A DNA stretch of 64,000 nt from Blautia_A aquisgranensis (lineage in GTDB: Bacteria; Bacillota; Clostridia; Lachnospirales; Lachnospiraceae). This document shows, one piece after another, positions 43,778 to 53,046 of this stretch. Location of the stretch: positions 62,001-126,000 of the forward strand of contig NZ_JBBMEJ010000005.1 in NCBI RefSeq assembly GCF_040096615.1, read 5' to 3'. The notes beneath the pieces were generated by a model. The model worked only from the letters and a program-made list of their open reading frames with translations, did not search any database and was not told the DNA's origin. The position numbers and the translations under genes are program-made. Each line of letters starts with the position of its first letter. Within the stretch, counting starts at the first letter, position 1.

Positions 43778-44619
43778 TGAAGACAAAAGTAAGGGAAAAA
43801 GTAAACTGGCCGGTAACGATCCTTCTGATCCTCGGTCTTGTGACCGTAGTATTTCCGCTTTATATGACTGTGGTGATCTCGTTCAAGCAGCCAAGTGAAA
43901 TGACAAACAGCGTGGCAGGAATCCTCTCTCTGCCGAAAAAATTCAGCTTTTCCAATTTTGCTGAGGCTATGCGGGTAACCGATTTCTGGCATTCTCTGGG
44001 AAACAGTGTGCTGATCACAGTGATTACTGTAATACTTGCGATTGTAATTCATTCTCTTCTGGGTTATGCTATAGCAAGAAACAAAAACAGCAAATTTTAT
44101 AAATTTATTTATCTTTATGTGGTAAGCGGTATGTTCGTGCCGTTTGCGATCCTGATGATGCCGCTCGTAAAGCAGACTGCTGAGATGGGCCTTGACAACA
44201 GGGTGGGAGTTATCATTCTTTACACTGTATTTTATATGCCGATGAACGTGCTCCTTTATTCCGGATATCTGACAAATATCCCGATGGCACTTGAAGAAGC
44301 AGCCTGCGTGGACGGAGCCAGCACCTGGACAACCTACTGGAAGATCATTTTCCCGATCATGAAGCCGATGCATGCGACGGTTGCAGTTCTGACTGCACTG
44401 GGAACCTGGAACGATGTTATGACACCACTTGTTATCATGTCCGGCTCCAACGGAGGAACCACACTTCCACTGGCACAGCTGAATTTCCAGACACAGTTTG
44501 GAACCAATTATAATCTTGCGTTTGCATCTTACCTGCTTGCACTTCTACCGATCCTTCTGTTCTATCTGATCTGCCAGAAGCACATTTTAAATGGTGTTGT
44601 AAACGGTGCGGTAAAATAA
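43777..44619 (+). CDS. sugar ABC transporter permease, MalG type
   Basis: 280 residues, six membrane helices, EAA loop EEAACVDGASTWTTYWKIIFP (in parts) and the characteristic start of the MalG type: VFPLYMTVVISFKQPSEM. It is coupled to the preceding permease by TAATG and forms the transmembrane channel with it. Confidence 0.92.
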   Translation: MKTKVREKVNWPVTILLILGLVTVVFPLYMTVVISFKQPSEMTNSVAGILSLPKKFSFSNFAEAMRVTDFWHSLGNSVLITVITVILAIVIHSLLGYAIARNKNSKFYKFIYLYVVSGMFVPFAILMMPLVKQTAEMGLDNRVGVIILYTVFYMPMNVLLYSGYLTNIPMALEEAACVDGASTWTTYWKIIFPIMKPMHATVAVLTALGTWNDVMTPLVIMSGSNGGTTLPLAQLNFQTQFGTNYNLAFASYLLALLPILLFYLICQKHILNGVVNGAVK

Positions 44620-44642
44620 ACTGACAAAAAGGAGAATCCGAT

Positions 44643-46823
44643 ATGGGAATAATCTATTGTGAAAAAGACAGGACATTTACATTACAGACGAAAGAAACAA
44701 CATATCAGATGCAGGTGGATCCATATGGATTCCTCCTTCATCTTTACTATGGCAAAAAAGCTGAGGGCTGCATGGAGCATCTTCTGACTTACTATGACAG
44801 AGGCTTTTCCGGAAATCCTTATGATGCAGGCAGTGACAGAACTTACTCTATGGATGCACTTCCGCAGGAGTTTTCTTGTTTCGGAAACGGGGATTTCAGA
44901 AGCACAGCCCTGATGCTGGAAAATGGCGACGGCAGCATGAGCTGCGATATGCGCTATAAGAGTTATACCATCCGTGACGGTAAATACAGTCTTCCGGGTC
45001 TGCCGGCTGTTTATGCAGATAATGATGAGGCACAGACTCTTGAAATCGTTCTTGAGGATCCGGCTACCGGTGTGGAAGCCATGCTGCTCTACGGAGTACT
45101 CCCGGAAACAGATATCATTACCCGAAGTGCATACATCCGCAACCGGAGTGAAAAAAAGATCTACGTGAATAAGATTATGTCCGCAGAGCTTGATTTCCTT
45201 TATGGTGATTATGAGCTACTCACCTTTTATGGCAGACATGCCATGGAACGGAATCTGCAGAGAGTGCCGGTGGCTCACGGAAGCCAGATGATCGGCAGTG
45301 TCCGTGGAACCTCAAGCCATCAGTACAATCCGCTTATGATTCTTGCGGATAAGGATACTACAGAGGATAATGGCAGCTGTTATGCCATGTCATTTGTATA
45401 CAGTGGAAATTTCCAGGGAGAGGTTCTCAAGGATCAGTATAATCAGACCAGAATGCTCCTCGGTGTTCAGGAGGACTGCTTCCGCTATCCTCTGGAAGCA
45501 GGCGAAAGCTTTTATGCGCCGGAAGTGATCTTAAGCTATGCAGATAAAGGTCTGAACCGTCTTTCCCAGAACCTGCATGACTGCATTCGCCATCACATCT
45601 GCCGTGGAAAATATAAGACAGAGGTACGCCCGGTTCTGGTAAACAGCTGGGAGGCGGCATACTTTGATTTTACAGGAGAAACTTTATATGCTCTTGCAAA
45701 AGAGGCAAAGAGCCTTGGCATCGATATGCTGGTGCTGGATGATGGCTGGTTCGGCAAGCGTGATGACGACAACAGCGGTCTTGGTGACTGGTATGTCAAT
45801 GAGGAGAAGCTTGGCGGTCCGCTGGGAGAGCTTGTCACAAAGGTAAATGACCTTGGCGTGAAATTCGGTATCTGGATCGAACCGGAAATGATCTCAGAGG
45901 ACAGCGACCTTTACCGTGAGCATCCGGACTGGGCCCTGACAATTCCGGGCAGAAAGCCGGTGCGTTCCAGAAACCAGCTGGTACTTGATTTTTCCAGAAA
46001 AGAAGTAGTAGATGGGATTTTTGACCAGATCAGCAAAGTTCTGGATCAGGCAAACATTGAGTACGTTAAATGGGATATGAACCGAAGCCTGATGGATGTA
46101 TTTTCTGTTATTACAAAAGATCAGGGACGCGTGATGTATGATTATGTTCTGGGACTGTACGATTTTCTGGACCGTATGGTGAACCGTTATCCTGATCTTC
46201 TCATCGAAGGCTGCAGTGGTGGTGGCGGAAGATTCGACGCCGGCATGCTTTATTACACACCGCAGATCTGGTGCAGTGACAATTCCGATGCCATTGACAG
46301 ACTGCGAATTCAGTATGGAACCTCTTTCGGTTATCCGGTGTCAGCAGTCGGTTCTCATGTATCGGCTGTGCCGAATCATCAGACTGGAAGAGTTACACCG
46401 TTACATACAAGAGGCGTGGTTGCCATGTCAGGAACCTTCGGCTATGAACTGGATCTTCTGAAGCTTACGGAGGAAGAGAAAGATGAGGTCCGAAGTCAGA
46501 TTGAAGAGTACAGAAGATTTGCCCCGCTGATTCAGAATGGAAAGTACTATCGCCTGACAGATCCGGTAAAGAGTGAAATCTGTGCATGGGAAATCCTGGG
46601 ACAGTCGCAGGAGGAAGTGCTTCTGAATGTTGTAATGGAAGAAATTCATGGAAATATGACAGTGAATTATGTACAGCTGCGGGGACTTGAGGAGAATGCA
46701 CTGTACAAGGAGCAGTCCTCCGGAAAGATTTATTCCGGAGCGGCACTGATGTACGCGGGAATCCCGCTTCCTGTGGAGATGGGTGAATATAAGGCTTATC
46801 AGTATCATTTTGTAAGAGAATAA
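44643..46823 (+). CDS. alpha-galactosidase, GH36
   Basis: 726 residues. N-terminal beta-sandwich, a TIM barrel and a C-terminal beta domain. The nucleophile is D478 in YVKWDMNRSLMD and the acid/base is D546 in IWCSDNSDAIDRL; WEAAYFDF, VLDDGWFGKR, ECSGGGGRF-like GCSGGGGRFDAG and SAVPNHQTGR are also GH36 motifs. No signal peptide, so it acts in the cytoplasm on imported raffinose, stachyose or melibiose. It is last in the operon, with AAAGGAGAATCC before ATG. Confidence 0.95.
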   Translation: MGIIYCEKDRTFTLQTKETTYQMQVDPYGFLLHLYYGKKAEGCMEHLLTYYDRGFSGNPYDAGSDRTYSMDALPQEFSCFGNGDFRSTALMLENGDGSMSCDMRYKSYTIRDGKYSLPGLPAVYADNDEAQTLEIVLEDPATGVEAMLLYGVLPETDIITRSAYIRNRSEKKIYVNKIMSAELDFLYGDYELLTFYGRHAMERNLQRVPVAHGSQMIGSVRGTSSHQYNPLMILADKDTTEDNGSCYAMSFVYSGNFQGEVLKDQYNQTRMLLGVQEDCFRYPLEAGESFYAPEVILSYADKGLNRLSQNLHDCIRHHICRGKYKTEVRPVLVNSWEAAYFDFTGETLYALAKEAKSLGIDMLVLDDGWFGKRDDDNSGLGDWYVNEEKLGGPLGELVTKVNDLGVKFGIWIEPEMISEDSDLYREHPDWALTIPGRKPVRSRNQLVLDFSRKEVVDGIFDQISKVLDQANIEYVKWDMNRSLMDVFSVITKDQGRVMYDYVLGLYDFLDRMVNRYPDLLIEGCSGGGGRFDAGMLYYTPQIWCSDNSDAIDRLRIQYGTSFGYPVSAVGSHVSAVPNHQTGRVTPLHTRGVVAMSGTFGYELDLLKLTEEEKDEVRSQIEEYRRFAPLIQNGKYYRLTDPVKSEICAWEILGQSQEEVLLNVVMEEIHGNMTVNYVQLRGLEENALYKEQSSGKIYSGAALMYAGIPLPVEMGEYKAYQYHFVRE

Positions 46824-46851
46824 GAGAAATTACGAAGTTATCGGAATACAA

Positions 46852-46895
46852 CAGGACACGGCGCAGACCTTGATTGAAGGCTGCGCCGTGTCCTG
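46852..46895. terminator. perfect 15-bp inverted repeat between convergent genes
   Basis: CAGGACACGGCGCAG and CTGCGCCGTGTCCTG are separated by 14 bases, between the alpha-galactosidase and the epimerase. Its position suggests a bidirectional terminator, but neither side carries a real T-run. Confidence 0.6.
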
Positions 46896-46925
46896 TATGA
46901 TGATATATCTGAAGAAAAGTTCAGA

Positions 46926-47804
46926 TCAGTGTACAGTGATCTGATAGCTCTTGATAAATTCTTCCTCTGGCCTGAGAACATTGATATTGGATTTTTCGGT
47001 AAGCTCGCCGGTAAAACCACGGTCATCACAACGTCCCATCCATGGCTCCAGGCATACAAAAGGAGCACCTGGTACAGACCAGATTCCGTAGTTCGGGAAG
47101 CCTTCGCTGGTAAGAGTTACATACGGAGTACCATCAGGGAGCAGAATGCTGGCTTTTTGGATCTGTCCGTTATCAAAAACAAGAGCATCTTTGTCAAACA
47201 TATGTGCAGCGATAAGACAGCTTCCGTTTTCCAGGGTAAGGGTATGCGGTTCGTCTGAGATGGCTGTTCCGGAAGCCGGGTCCAGAAGAAGATAAGTAAG
47301 GGAAGTCTGTCCCTCAAAAGCAAGGTGGTAATCACTCTGCACATCATCTTCACGTGCAGGAACACAGAAGGCAGGGTGGGCACCGATGGTAAAGTACATC
47401 GTCTCAGAATCTTCATTTACGACTTCCCAGCATACATCCAGATCATGCTCTTTCAGAGTGTAGGTGATCTTGAGGGCAAAGGAGAAGGGATAAGATTTCT
47501 GTGTCTCATCAGAAGACTTCAGAACGAAGGTAAGAGAAGAATCTGTGATGTCCGTACAGATAAATTCGCTGTCCCTTGCAAATCCATGCTGTTTGGAAGT
47601 GTATTCCGTTCCGTTAAGACGCCAGGTGTCATTGTAATGGCGGCCTACATTCGGAAAAAGCACCGGTGCATGGCGTTTCCAGTAAGCGGGGTCTGCCTGC
47701 CAGAGAACTTCGCGGTCATTTACCTTGTCATAAATGCTGGTGAGCTCGGCACCGTGATCAGAAACGGAAATCCTGAGAGTATTGTTTTCTATTGTGCGTA
47801 TCAT
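46926..47804 (-). CDS. aldose 1-epimerase family protein (LacX-like)
   Basis: 292 residues, galactose mutarotase-like beta fold. Motifs: SDHGAELTSIYD, PVLFPNVGRHYND, TSKQHGFARDSEF (catalytic-type His), FTIGAHPAFCVP (second His) and CLEPWMGRCD (Glu). It would interconvert sugar anomers or hexose-6-phosphates. It is convergent with the alpha-galactosidase gene, fitting galactose use. The ATG at 47804 has an AGGAGG site, so the longer upstream frame is not used. Confidence 0.87.
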   Translation of the reverse strand: MIRTIENNTLRISVSDHGAELTSIYDKVNDREVLWQADPAYWKRHAPVLFPNVGRHYNDTWRLNGTEYTSKQHGFARDSEFICTDITDSSLTFVLKSSDETQKSYPFSFALKITYTLKEHDLDVCWEVVNEDSETMYFTIGAHPAFCVPAREDDVQSDYHLAFEGQTSLTYLLLDPASGTAISDEPHTLTLENGSCLIAAHMFDKDALVFDNGQIQKASILLPDGTPYVTLTSEGFPNYGIWSVPGAPFVCLEPWMGRCDDRGFTGELTEKSNINVLRPEEEFIKSYQITVH

Positions 47805-47941
47805 GATAAACCTCCTGTGAGTTTTTTTATATTTTAGCACATTTTACAGATAATAACGAGGAAAATACGGCAGATAGAAAAAATAACCGTAAAATCTGTC
47901 AGATTTGACAAGATAAATTGCTGTTTTTTGGAAGAATAACC

Positions 47942-47970
47942 TTGACTAATGAGGGATAAATCTATAAAAT
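47942..47970 (+). promoter_or_regulatory. promoter of ppdK
   Basis: TTGACT at 47942-47947, a 17-base spacer, then TAAAAT at 47965-47970, 66 bases before the start codon. Confidence 0.65.
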
Positions 47971-48036
47971 AATTATGTGCGTAGAAAACATACATTTTTA
48001 TGTTTTAAAGAACAATAATTAGGAGGAAAATGTAAA

Positions 48037-50667
48037 ATGGCAAAATGGGTTTACATGTTTACAGAAGGTAATGCTACTATGAGAAATCTTCTGGGCGGCA
48101 AAGGTGCCAACCTTGCTGAGATGACAAACCTCGGTCTTCCTGTACCGCAGGGCTTCACAATCACAACAGAGGCCTGCACACAGTACTACGAGGATGGCAG
48201 ATCCATCAATGATGAGATCATGGCTCAGATCATGGAAGCAATTACCAAGATGGAAGGAGTTACCGGTAAGAAATTCGGTGACAAAGAAAATCCTCTGCTT
48301 GTATCCGTTCGTTCAGGTGCTAGAGCATCTATGCCAGGTATGATGGATACAATCCTCAACCTTGGTTTAAATGAAGAAGTTGTTAACACTCTTGCTGAGA
48401 AATCCGGCAACGAGCGTTGGGCTTGGGACTGCTACAGAAGATTCATCCAGATGTACTCTGACGTAGTTATGGAAGTTGGTAAGAAATACTTCGAGGAGCT
48501 CATCGATGAGATGAAAGCTAAGAGAGGTGTTAAGCAGGACGTAGAGCTTACAGCTGCTGACCTGCATGAGCTTGCTGACCAGTTCAAAGCTGAGTATAAA
48601 TCCAAAATCGGTTCTGACTTCCCAACTGATCCGAAGGAGCAGTTAGTAGGTGCAATCAAAGCCGTATTCCGTTCCTGGGACAACCCACGTGCGAACGTAT
48701 ATCGTCGTGACAACGATATCCCATATTCCTGGGGTACAGCTGTTAACGTACAGATGATGGCATTCGGTAACATGGGTGATGACTGTGGTACAGGTGTTGC
48801 CTTCACACGTGACCCTGCTACAGGTGCTAACGGTCTGTTCGGTGAGTTCCTTACCAATGCACAGGGTGAGGACGTAGTTGCCGGTGTTCGTACACCTATG
48901 CACATCTCCGAGATGGAGCAGAAGTTCCCGGAAGCATTCGTACAGTTCAAACAGGTTTGCGAGACTCTTGAGAAACATTACAGAGATATGCAGGATATGG
49001 AGTTTACTGTAGAGCATGGTAAACTGTATATGCTTCAGACACGTAATGGTAAGAGAACTGCACAGGCTGCTCTTAAGATCGCTTGTGACCTCGTTGATGA
49101 GGGAATGAGAACTGAGGAAGAGGCTGTTGCAATGATCGATCCTCGTAACCTTGATACCCTTCTTCATCCGCAGTTCGATGCAGCCGCTCTTAAAGCTGCT
49201 ACACCGATGGGCAAAGGCCTTGGTGCTTCTCCAGGAGCTGCTTGCGGTAAGATCGTATTCTCTGCAGAGGACGCTGTTGAGTGGGCTGCAAGAGGAGAGA
49301 AAGTTGTTCTTGTTCGTCTTGAGACATCCCCAGAGGATATCACAGGTATGAAGGCTGCTCAGGGTATCCTGACAGTTCGTGGTGGTATGACATCTCACGC
49401 AGCCGTTGTTGCTCGTGGTATGGGATCCTGCTGTGTATCCGGATGCGGCGACATCGCTATGGATGAGGAGAACAAGAAATTCACACTTGCTGGTAAAGAG
49501 TTCCATGAGGGAGATGCAATCTCCATCGATGGTACAACAGGTAACATCTATGACGGACTTATCCCGACTGTAGATGCTAAGATCGCTGGTGAGTTCGGAC
49601 GTATCATGGGATGGGCTGACAAGTACAGAACAATGAAAGTTCGTACAAACGCTGATACTCCTGCTGATGCTAAGAAAGCTCGTGAGCTTGGTGCAGAGGG
49701 AATCGGTCTTTGCCGTACAGAGCATATGTTCTTCGAGGGCAACAGAATCGATGCATTCCGTGAGATGATCTGCTCTGAGACAGTAGAGGAGAGAGAAGCA
49801 GCACTTGCTAAGATCCTTCCGGAGCAGCAGGGAGACTTCGAGAAACTCTATGAGGCACTTGAAGGAAATCCTGTAACAATCCGTTTCCTTGATCCGCCAC
49901 TTCATGAGTTCGTTCCTACAGAGGAAGAGGACATCAAGAAACTGGCTGACGCTCAGGGCAAGACAGTTGAGCAGATCAAGACAATCATCGCTTCCCTTCA
50001 CGAGTTCAACCCGATGATGGGACATCGTGGATGCCGTCTTGCTGTTACTTACCCGGAGATCGCTAAGATGCAGACAAGCGCTGTTATCCGTGCAGCTATC
50101 AATGTTAAGAAGAATCATCCGGATTGGAACATCAAACCGGAGATCATGATTCCGCTTGTTGGTGACATCAAAGAGCTTAAATATGTTAAGAAATTCGTTG
50201 TAGAGACAGCAGACGCTGAGATCAAAGCAGCTGGTTCTGACCTTGAGTACGAGGTTGGTACTATGATCGAGATCCCGAGAGCAGCTCTTACAGCTGATGA
50301 TATCGCTAAAGAGGCTGACTTCTTCTGCTTCGGTACAAACGACCTTACACAGATGACATACGGATTCTCCCGTGATGACGCTGGTAAGTTCCTTAACGCA
50401 TACTATGATGCTAAGATCTTCGAGAACGATCCATTTGCTAAGCTTGACCAGACAGGTGTCGGCAAACTTATGAAGATGGCTATCGAGCTTGGAAAACCGG
50501 TTAACCCGAAACTTCACGTAGGTATCTGCGGTGAGCACGGCGGAGATCCGTCTTCCGTAGAGTTCTGCAACGAGATCGGACTTGACTATGTATCCTGCTC
50601 ACCGTTCCGTGTACCGATCGCTCGTCTTGCAGCAGCACAGGCAGCTATCGCTAAGAAGAACGCATAA
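48037..50667 (+). CDS. ppdK: pyruvate, phosphate dikinase
   Basis: 876 residues; interconverts pyruvate, ATP and Pi with PEP, AMP and PPi. The N-terminal ATP-grasp domain (GGKGANLAEMTNLGLPVPQGF, in parts; VRSGARASMPGMMDT) leads to the phosphohistidine domain, H454 in GGMTSHAAVVARGMG. The PEP-binding barrel (GLCRTEHMFF, GTNDLTQMTYGFSRDD, CGEHGGDPSS) follows. Codons are strongly biased, as expected of a highly expressed protein. Anaerobic gut Firmicutes often use it with PPi-linked glycolysis. Own promoter and terminator. Confidence 0.97.
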   Translation: MAKWVYMFTEGNATMRNLLGGKGANLAEMTNLGLPVPQGFTITTEACTQYYEDGRSINDEIMAQIMEAITKMEGVTGKKFGDKENPLLVSVRSGARASMPGMMDTILNLGLNEEVVNTLAEKSGNERWAWDCYRRFIQMYSDVVMEVGKKYFEELIDEMKAKRGVKQDVELTAADLHELADQFKAEYKSKIGSDFPTDPKEQLVGAIKAVFRSWDNPRANVYRRDNDIPYSWGTAVNVQMMAFGNMGDDCGTGVAFTRDPATGANGLFGEFLTNAQGEDVVAGVRTPMHISEMEQKFPEAFVQFKQVCETLEKHYRDMQDMEFTVEHGKLYMLQTRNGKRTAQAALKIACDLVDEGMRTEEEAVAMIDPRNLDTLLHPQFDAAALKAATPMGKGLGASPGAACGKIVFSAEDAVEWAARGEKVVLVRLETSPEDITGMKAAQGILTVRGGMTSHAAVVARGMGSCCVSGCGDIAMDEENKKFTLAGKEFHEGDAISIDGTTGNIYDGLIPTVDAKIAGEFGRIMGWADKYRTMKVRTNADTPADAKKARELGAEGIGLCRTEHMFFEGNRIDAFREMICSETVEEREAALAKILPEQQGDFEKLYEALEGNPVTIRFLDPPLHEFVPTEEEDIKKLADAQGKTVEQIKTIIASLHEFNPMMGHRGCRLAVTYPEIAKMQTSAVIRAAINVKKNHPDWNIKPEIMIPLVGDIKELKYVKKFVVETADAEIKAAGSDLEYEVGTMIEIPRAALTADDIAKEADFFCFGTNDLTQMTYGFSRDDAGKFLNAYYDAKIFENDPFAKLDQTGVGKLMKMAIELGKPVNPKLHVGICGEHGGDPSSVEFCNEIGLDYVSCSPFRVPIARLAAAQAAIAKKNA

Positions 50668-50691
50668 GAGTAATACAATAAGTAATAGGAG

Positions 50692-50728
50692 TGACCTTGT
50701 GGTACGAAAGTACTGCAAGGTCATTTTT
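50692..50728 (+). terminator. ppdK terminator
   Basis: TGACCTTG and GTAC pair with GTAC and CAAGGTCA around a GAAA loop, followed by TTTTT. Confidence 0.85.
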
Positions 50729-50755
50729 ATGAAACAAAATTTTTGTGAAAAAACA

Positions 50756-50801
50756 AATCCCTGACCCGCTGGTGAATTTTTCAGCTGGTCAGGGATTTTT
50801 T
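50756..50801. terminator. bidirectional terminator after the GH120 gene
   Basis: AATCCCTGACC pairs with GGTCAGGGATT, with T-runs on both strands; it mainly serves the minus-strand GH120-like gene and backs up the ppdK terminator. Confidence 0.8.
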
Positions 50802-50806
50802 ACTGT

Positions 50807-52834
50807 TTAGAACAGCAGCTTCGTGCTTGATTTTTTATTTTCGAATGGTCCAGGATAAGTATGTATGCCACGGTGATCTCCGAAGAAATCATGATTAAAG
50901 ATGATCGCTGAGCCATCCGGATTCTCATATTTCTGCTCCGGTTCAAAAGCCATGCCAAGAATTTCTGTGGAGATGATTCCGGCAGACTTTTCCGGAAGGA
51001 AATCGTAGAGATTGGTATGAAGATACCAGCCGTCTTCTGTGTCTTCCAGAGAAATATTTACGGTATCTTTTGTATTTACCAGCGCATCAGACTCCTTTTT
51101 CCAGGGGCGGGCACCGTTGAAATAGCAGTTGCCTGACGTCCACACAGGAAGATGTTCATAATAAAGATCCCCTACATCTGAGCCCATTCCACAGTAGCCC
51201 TCGAAATTCTTTTTCCATTCGGAAAGAGTGGGATACTCATCATACGGAAAAGTACCGGTGAGTACATTGCAGTCATCCCACATATTTCCGTCGTTTCCCA
51301 TAAGATCAGAAAGCTCTTTCATGCACGGGCGGATTTCCTTCTGAATAAAAATATTGTTATAAAATTTCATATCTCCATGAAGGATCGTCATAAAGCCTGC
51401 GATCTGTGTTCCGTGGTGTACATGATAAGGAGTGTATCGCGGAGACGGAAGAACCGGCGCCCCATTGTCTGTTCCGATTCCTACGGAAACGAGAGAACCG
51501 CAGATCAGGTTATGTACCAGCGCAACACCCTGGGTAGCAAGCTTCAGAGCACGGTCCGAAAGCAGAAGATTGTGGTCAACCAGAGTCGGCCCGTGAGAAA
51601 CCTCTATAAAAAGATCCTCGCCTACGCAGTTGTATACTTTTTCACAGTCAGTGAAATCAAAGGGCAGACAGTTGTGATGAAAAACATTTCCTGTGACCCG
51701 TGTTCCCTGCGCCTGCCAGTCCAGCCAGATTCCTCTGGTGCAGTTGTGGATGTGGTTCCGACGGATGATCACATCGATGGCTGCATGCATCTTGATTCCA
51801 CCGATCTCTGCACCGGCCAGATTCTGCTTGTTGTTGATGTGATGAATATGATTATCCTCAATAATGGAAAAAATTCCTCCCAGATGTCCAACAATACCAG
51901 TCTGTCCGCAGTGATGGATGTTACATCTGCGGATAATGTGGGAACCGATATGCTCCCTGTCCCAGCCCTCATAGGAAGCCTGGCAGATGCAGTCACGTTC
52001 TGTCTGGGTGCCGTCCTTATATTTCCATTTCAGCCATTTGTTGTCATTCTCTGGCTGGAGATATTTTCCAAGAGAGATACCGCTGCATTTGGCTTCATAA
52101 ATCTCACAGTCCTCAATGATCCAGCCTTTGGACCAGTGCGGGCCGACCATTCCCTCCTGGTAAGCAGTAGGCGGAGCCCACTGGGTAGCAGCCTGGCTGA
52201 TCTTAAAGCCGGAAAGAGTGATGTAGCCGATTCCTTCTCTGGAAGGATAAAAACAGTTTCTTCTGACACTGATCTCCACATTTTCCTGATTGGGGTCCTT
52301 ATCCTGAAAATTTGCATACAGAATGGTCTGATCGTTTGGTACATCCTGTTCTGTATACCAGGTATAGAGGGAAAAATCAGGATCCCAGGAAAGATCACTT
52401 TTTACCGGGGATTTCACATCGTCAAGACTTGTAACCTCATACATGGATTTTTCATTGAGAAAAACATCTCCTGTGTGTGCGATCATGGAAGCAATGAACC
52501 AGTCTCCGGATATCAAAGTGGTAAATGGATTATAATCGCCGAAAATGCCGTTGGGAATAGCGGCTTTCCATATGGAACCTTCGATGTTTACCCAGATTTT
52601 TACCGGTTCACTTCCTGTAATATGTGCCTGCCCCGGCTGTGCGGAACGGTAGGTGATCCGCAGATCGGCTGTGCCTGCATGGATGGGATCCACGGCCTCA
52701 CGGTAAATTCCGGGAGCTACCAGGACAGTGTCTCCTGGTCTGGCTTCGCAGGCAGCCTCCTGAATGGTTTTAAATGGAGCTTCTTTTGTTCCGGTACCTG
52801 TGTGCAGGGCGGAAGCGTCAACGTAAATGGTCAT
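50807..52834 (-). CDS. GH120-type beta-xylosidase (parallel beta-helix glycosidase)
   Basis: 675 residues. The N-terminus IYVDASALHTGTGTKEAPFKTI and GDTVLVAPGIYRE begin a right-handed beta-helix; FGDYNPF, QAATQWAPPTAYQEG, VGPHWSKGWIIEDCEIY and GIVGHLGG strongly recall GH120 xylosidases. By motif, the catalytic pair would be D372 (GIWLDWQAQGT) and E411 (DLFIEVSHGP). As I recall, the characterised Thermoanaerobacterium enzyme uses Asp and Glu in these two motifs, closer together. No signal peptide, so intracellular xylo-oligosaccharides are the likely substrate. The start at 52834 has GGGAGG; the gene is transcribed alone. Confidence 0.82.
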   Translation of the reverse strand: MTIYVDASALHTGTGTKEAPFKTIQEAACEARPGDTVLVAPGIYREAVDPIHAGTADLRITYRSAQPGQAHITGSEPVKIWVNIEGSIWKAAIPNGIFGDYNPFTTLISGDWFIASMIAHTGDVFLNEKSMYEVTSLDDVKSPVKSDLSWDPDFSLYTWYTEQDVPNDQTILYANFQDKDPNQENVEISVRRNCFYPSREGIGYITLSGFKISQAATQWAPPTAYQEGMVGPHWSKGWIIEDCEIYEAKCSGISLGKYLQPENDNKWLKWKYKDGTQTERDCICQASYEGWDREHIGSHIIRRCNIHHCGQTGIVGHLGGIFSIIEDNHIHHINNKQNLAGAEIGGIKMHAAIDVIIRRNHIHNCTRGIWLDWQAQGTRVTGNVFHHNCLPFDFTDCEKVYNCVGEDLFIEVSHGPTLVDHNLLLSDRALKLATQGVALVHNLICGSLVSVGIGTDNGAPVLPSPRYTPYHVHHGTQIAGFMTILHGDMKFYNNIFIQKEIRPCMKELSDLMGNDGNMWDDCNVLTGTFPYDEYPTLSEWKKNFEGYCGMGSDVGDLYYEHLPVWTSGNCYFNGARPWKKESDALVNTKDTVNISLEDTEDGWYLHTNLYDFLPEKSAGIISTEILGMAFEPEQKYENPDGSAIIFNHDFFGDHRGIHTYPGPFENKKSSTKLLF

Positions 52835-53046
52835 TTTTGTAAAAACCTCCCGTTTATATTGTATGATCAAAATTATAGCAGAAAAACAGAAAATGAGGAA
52901 TGGATTTGGCGGATTTGCGAAAATTTTGAGAGTATTTGCTGGAATACAGCTTTTGTTTTGGAGCGGTTAATGATATGATGATATCAAAGGCAGATATTGC
53001 TGCGTTTTGTCGGGATGTAGTATATGGGAAAGTAAAAGGAAAAAAG

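Noticed and set aside
48643..50538. Long minus-strand open frame opposite ppdK (about 631 codons)
   Set aside because: Ser/Cys-rich shadow of a highly biased gene; no recognisable protein features.
51377..52978. 533-codon plus-strand frame opposite the GH120-like gene
   Set aside because: The minus strand encodes a coherent beta-helix glycosidase with family motifs; this frame has none.
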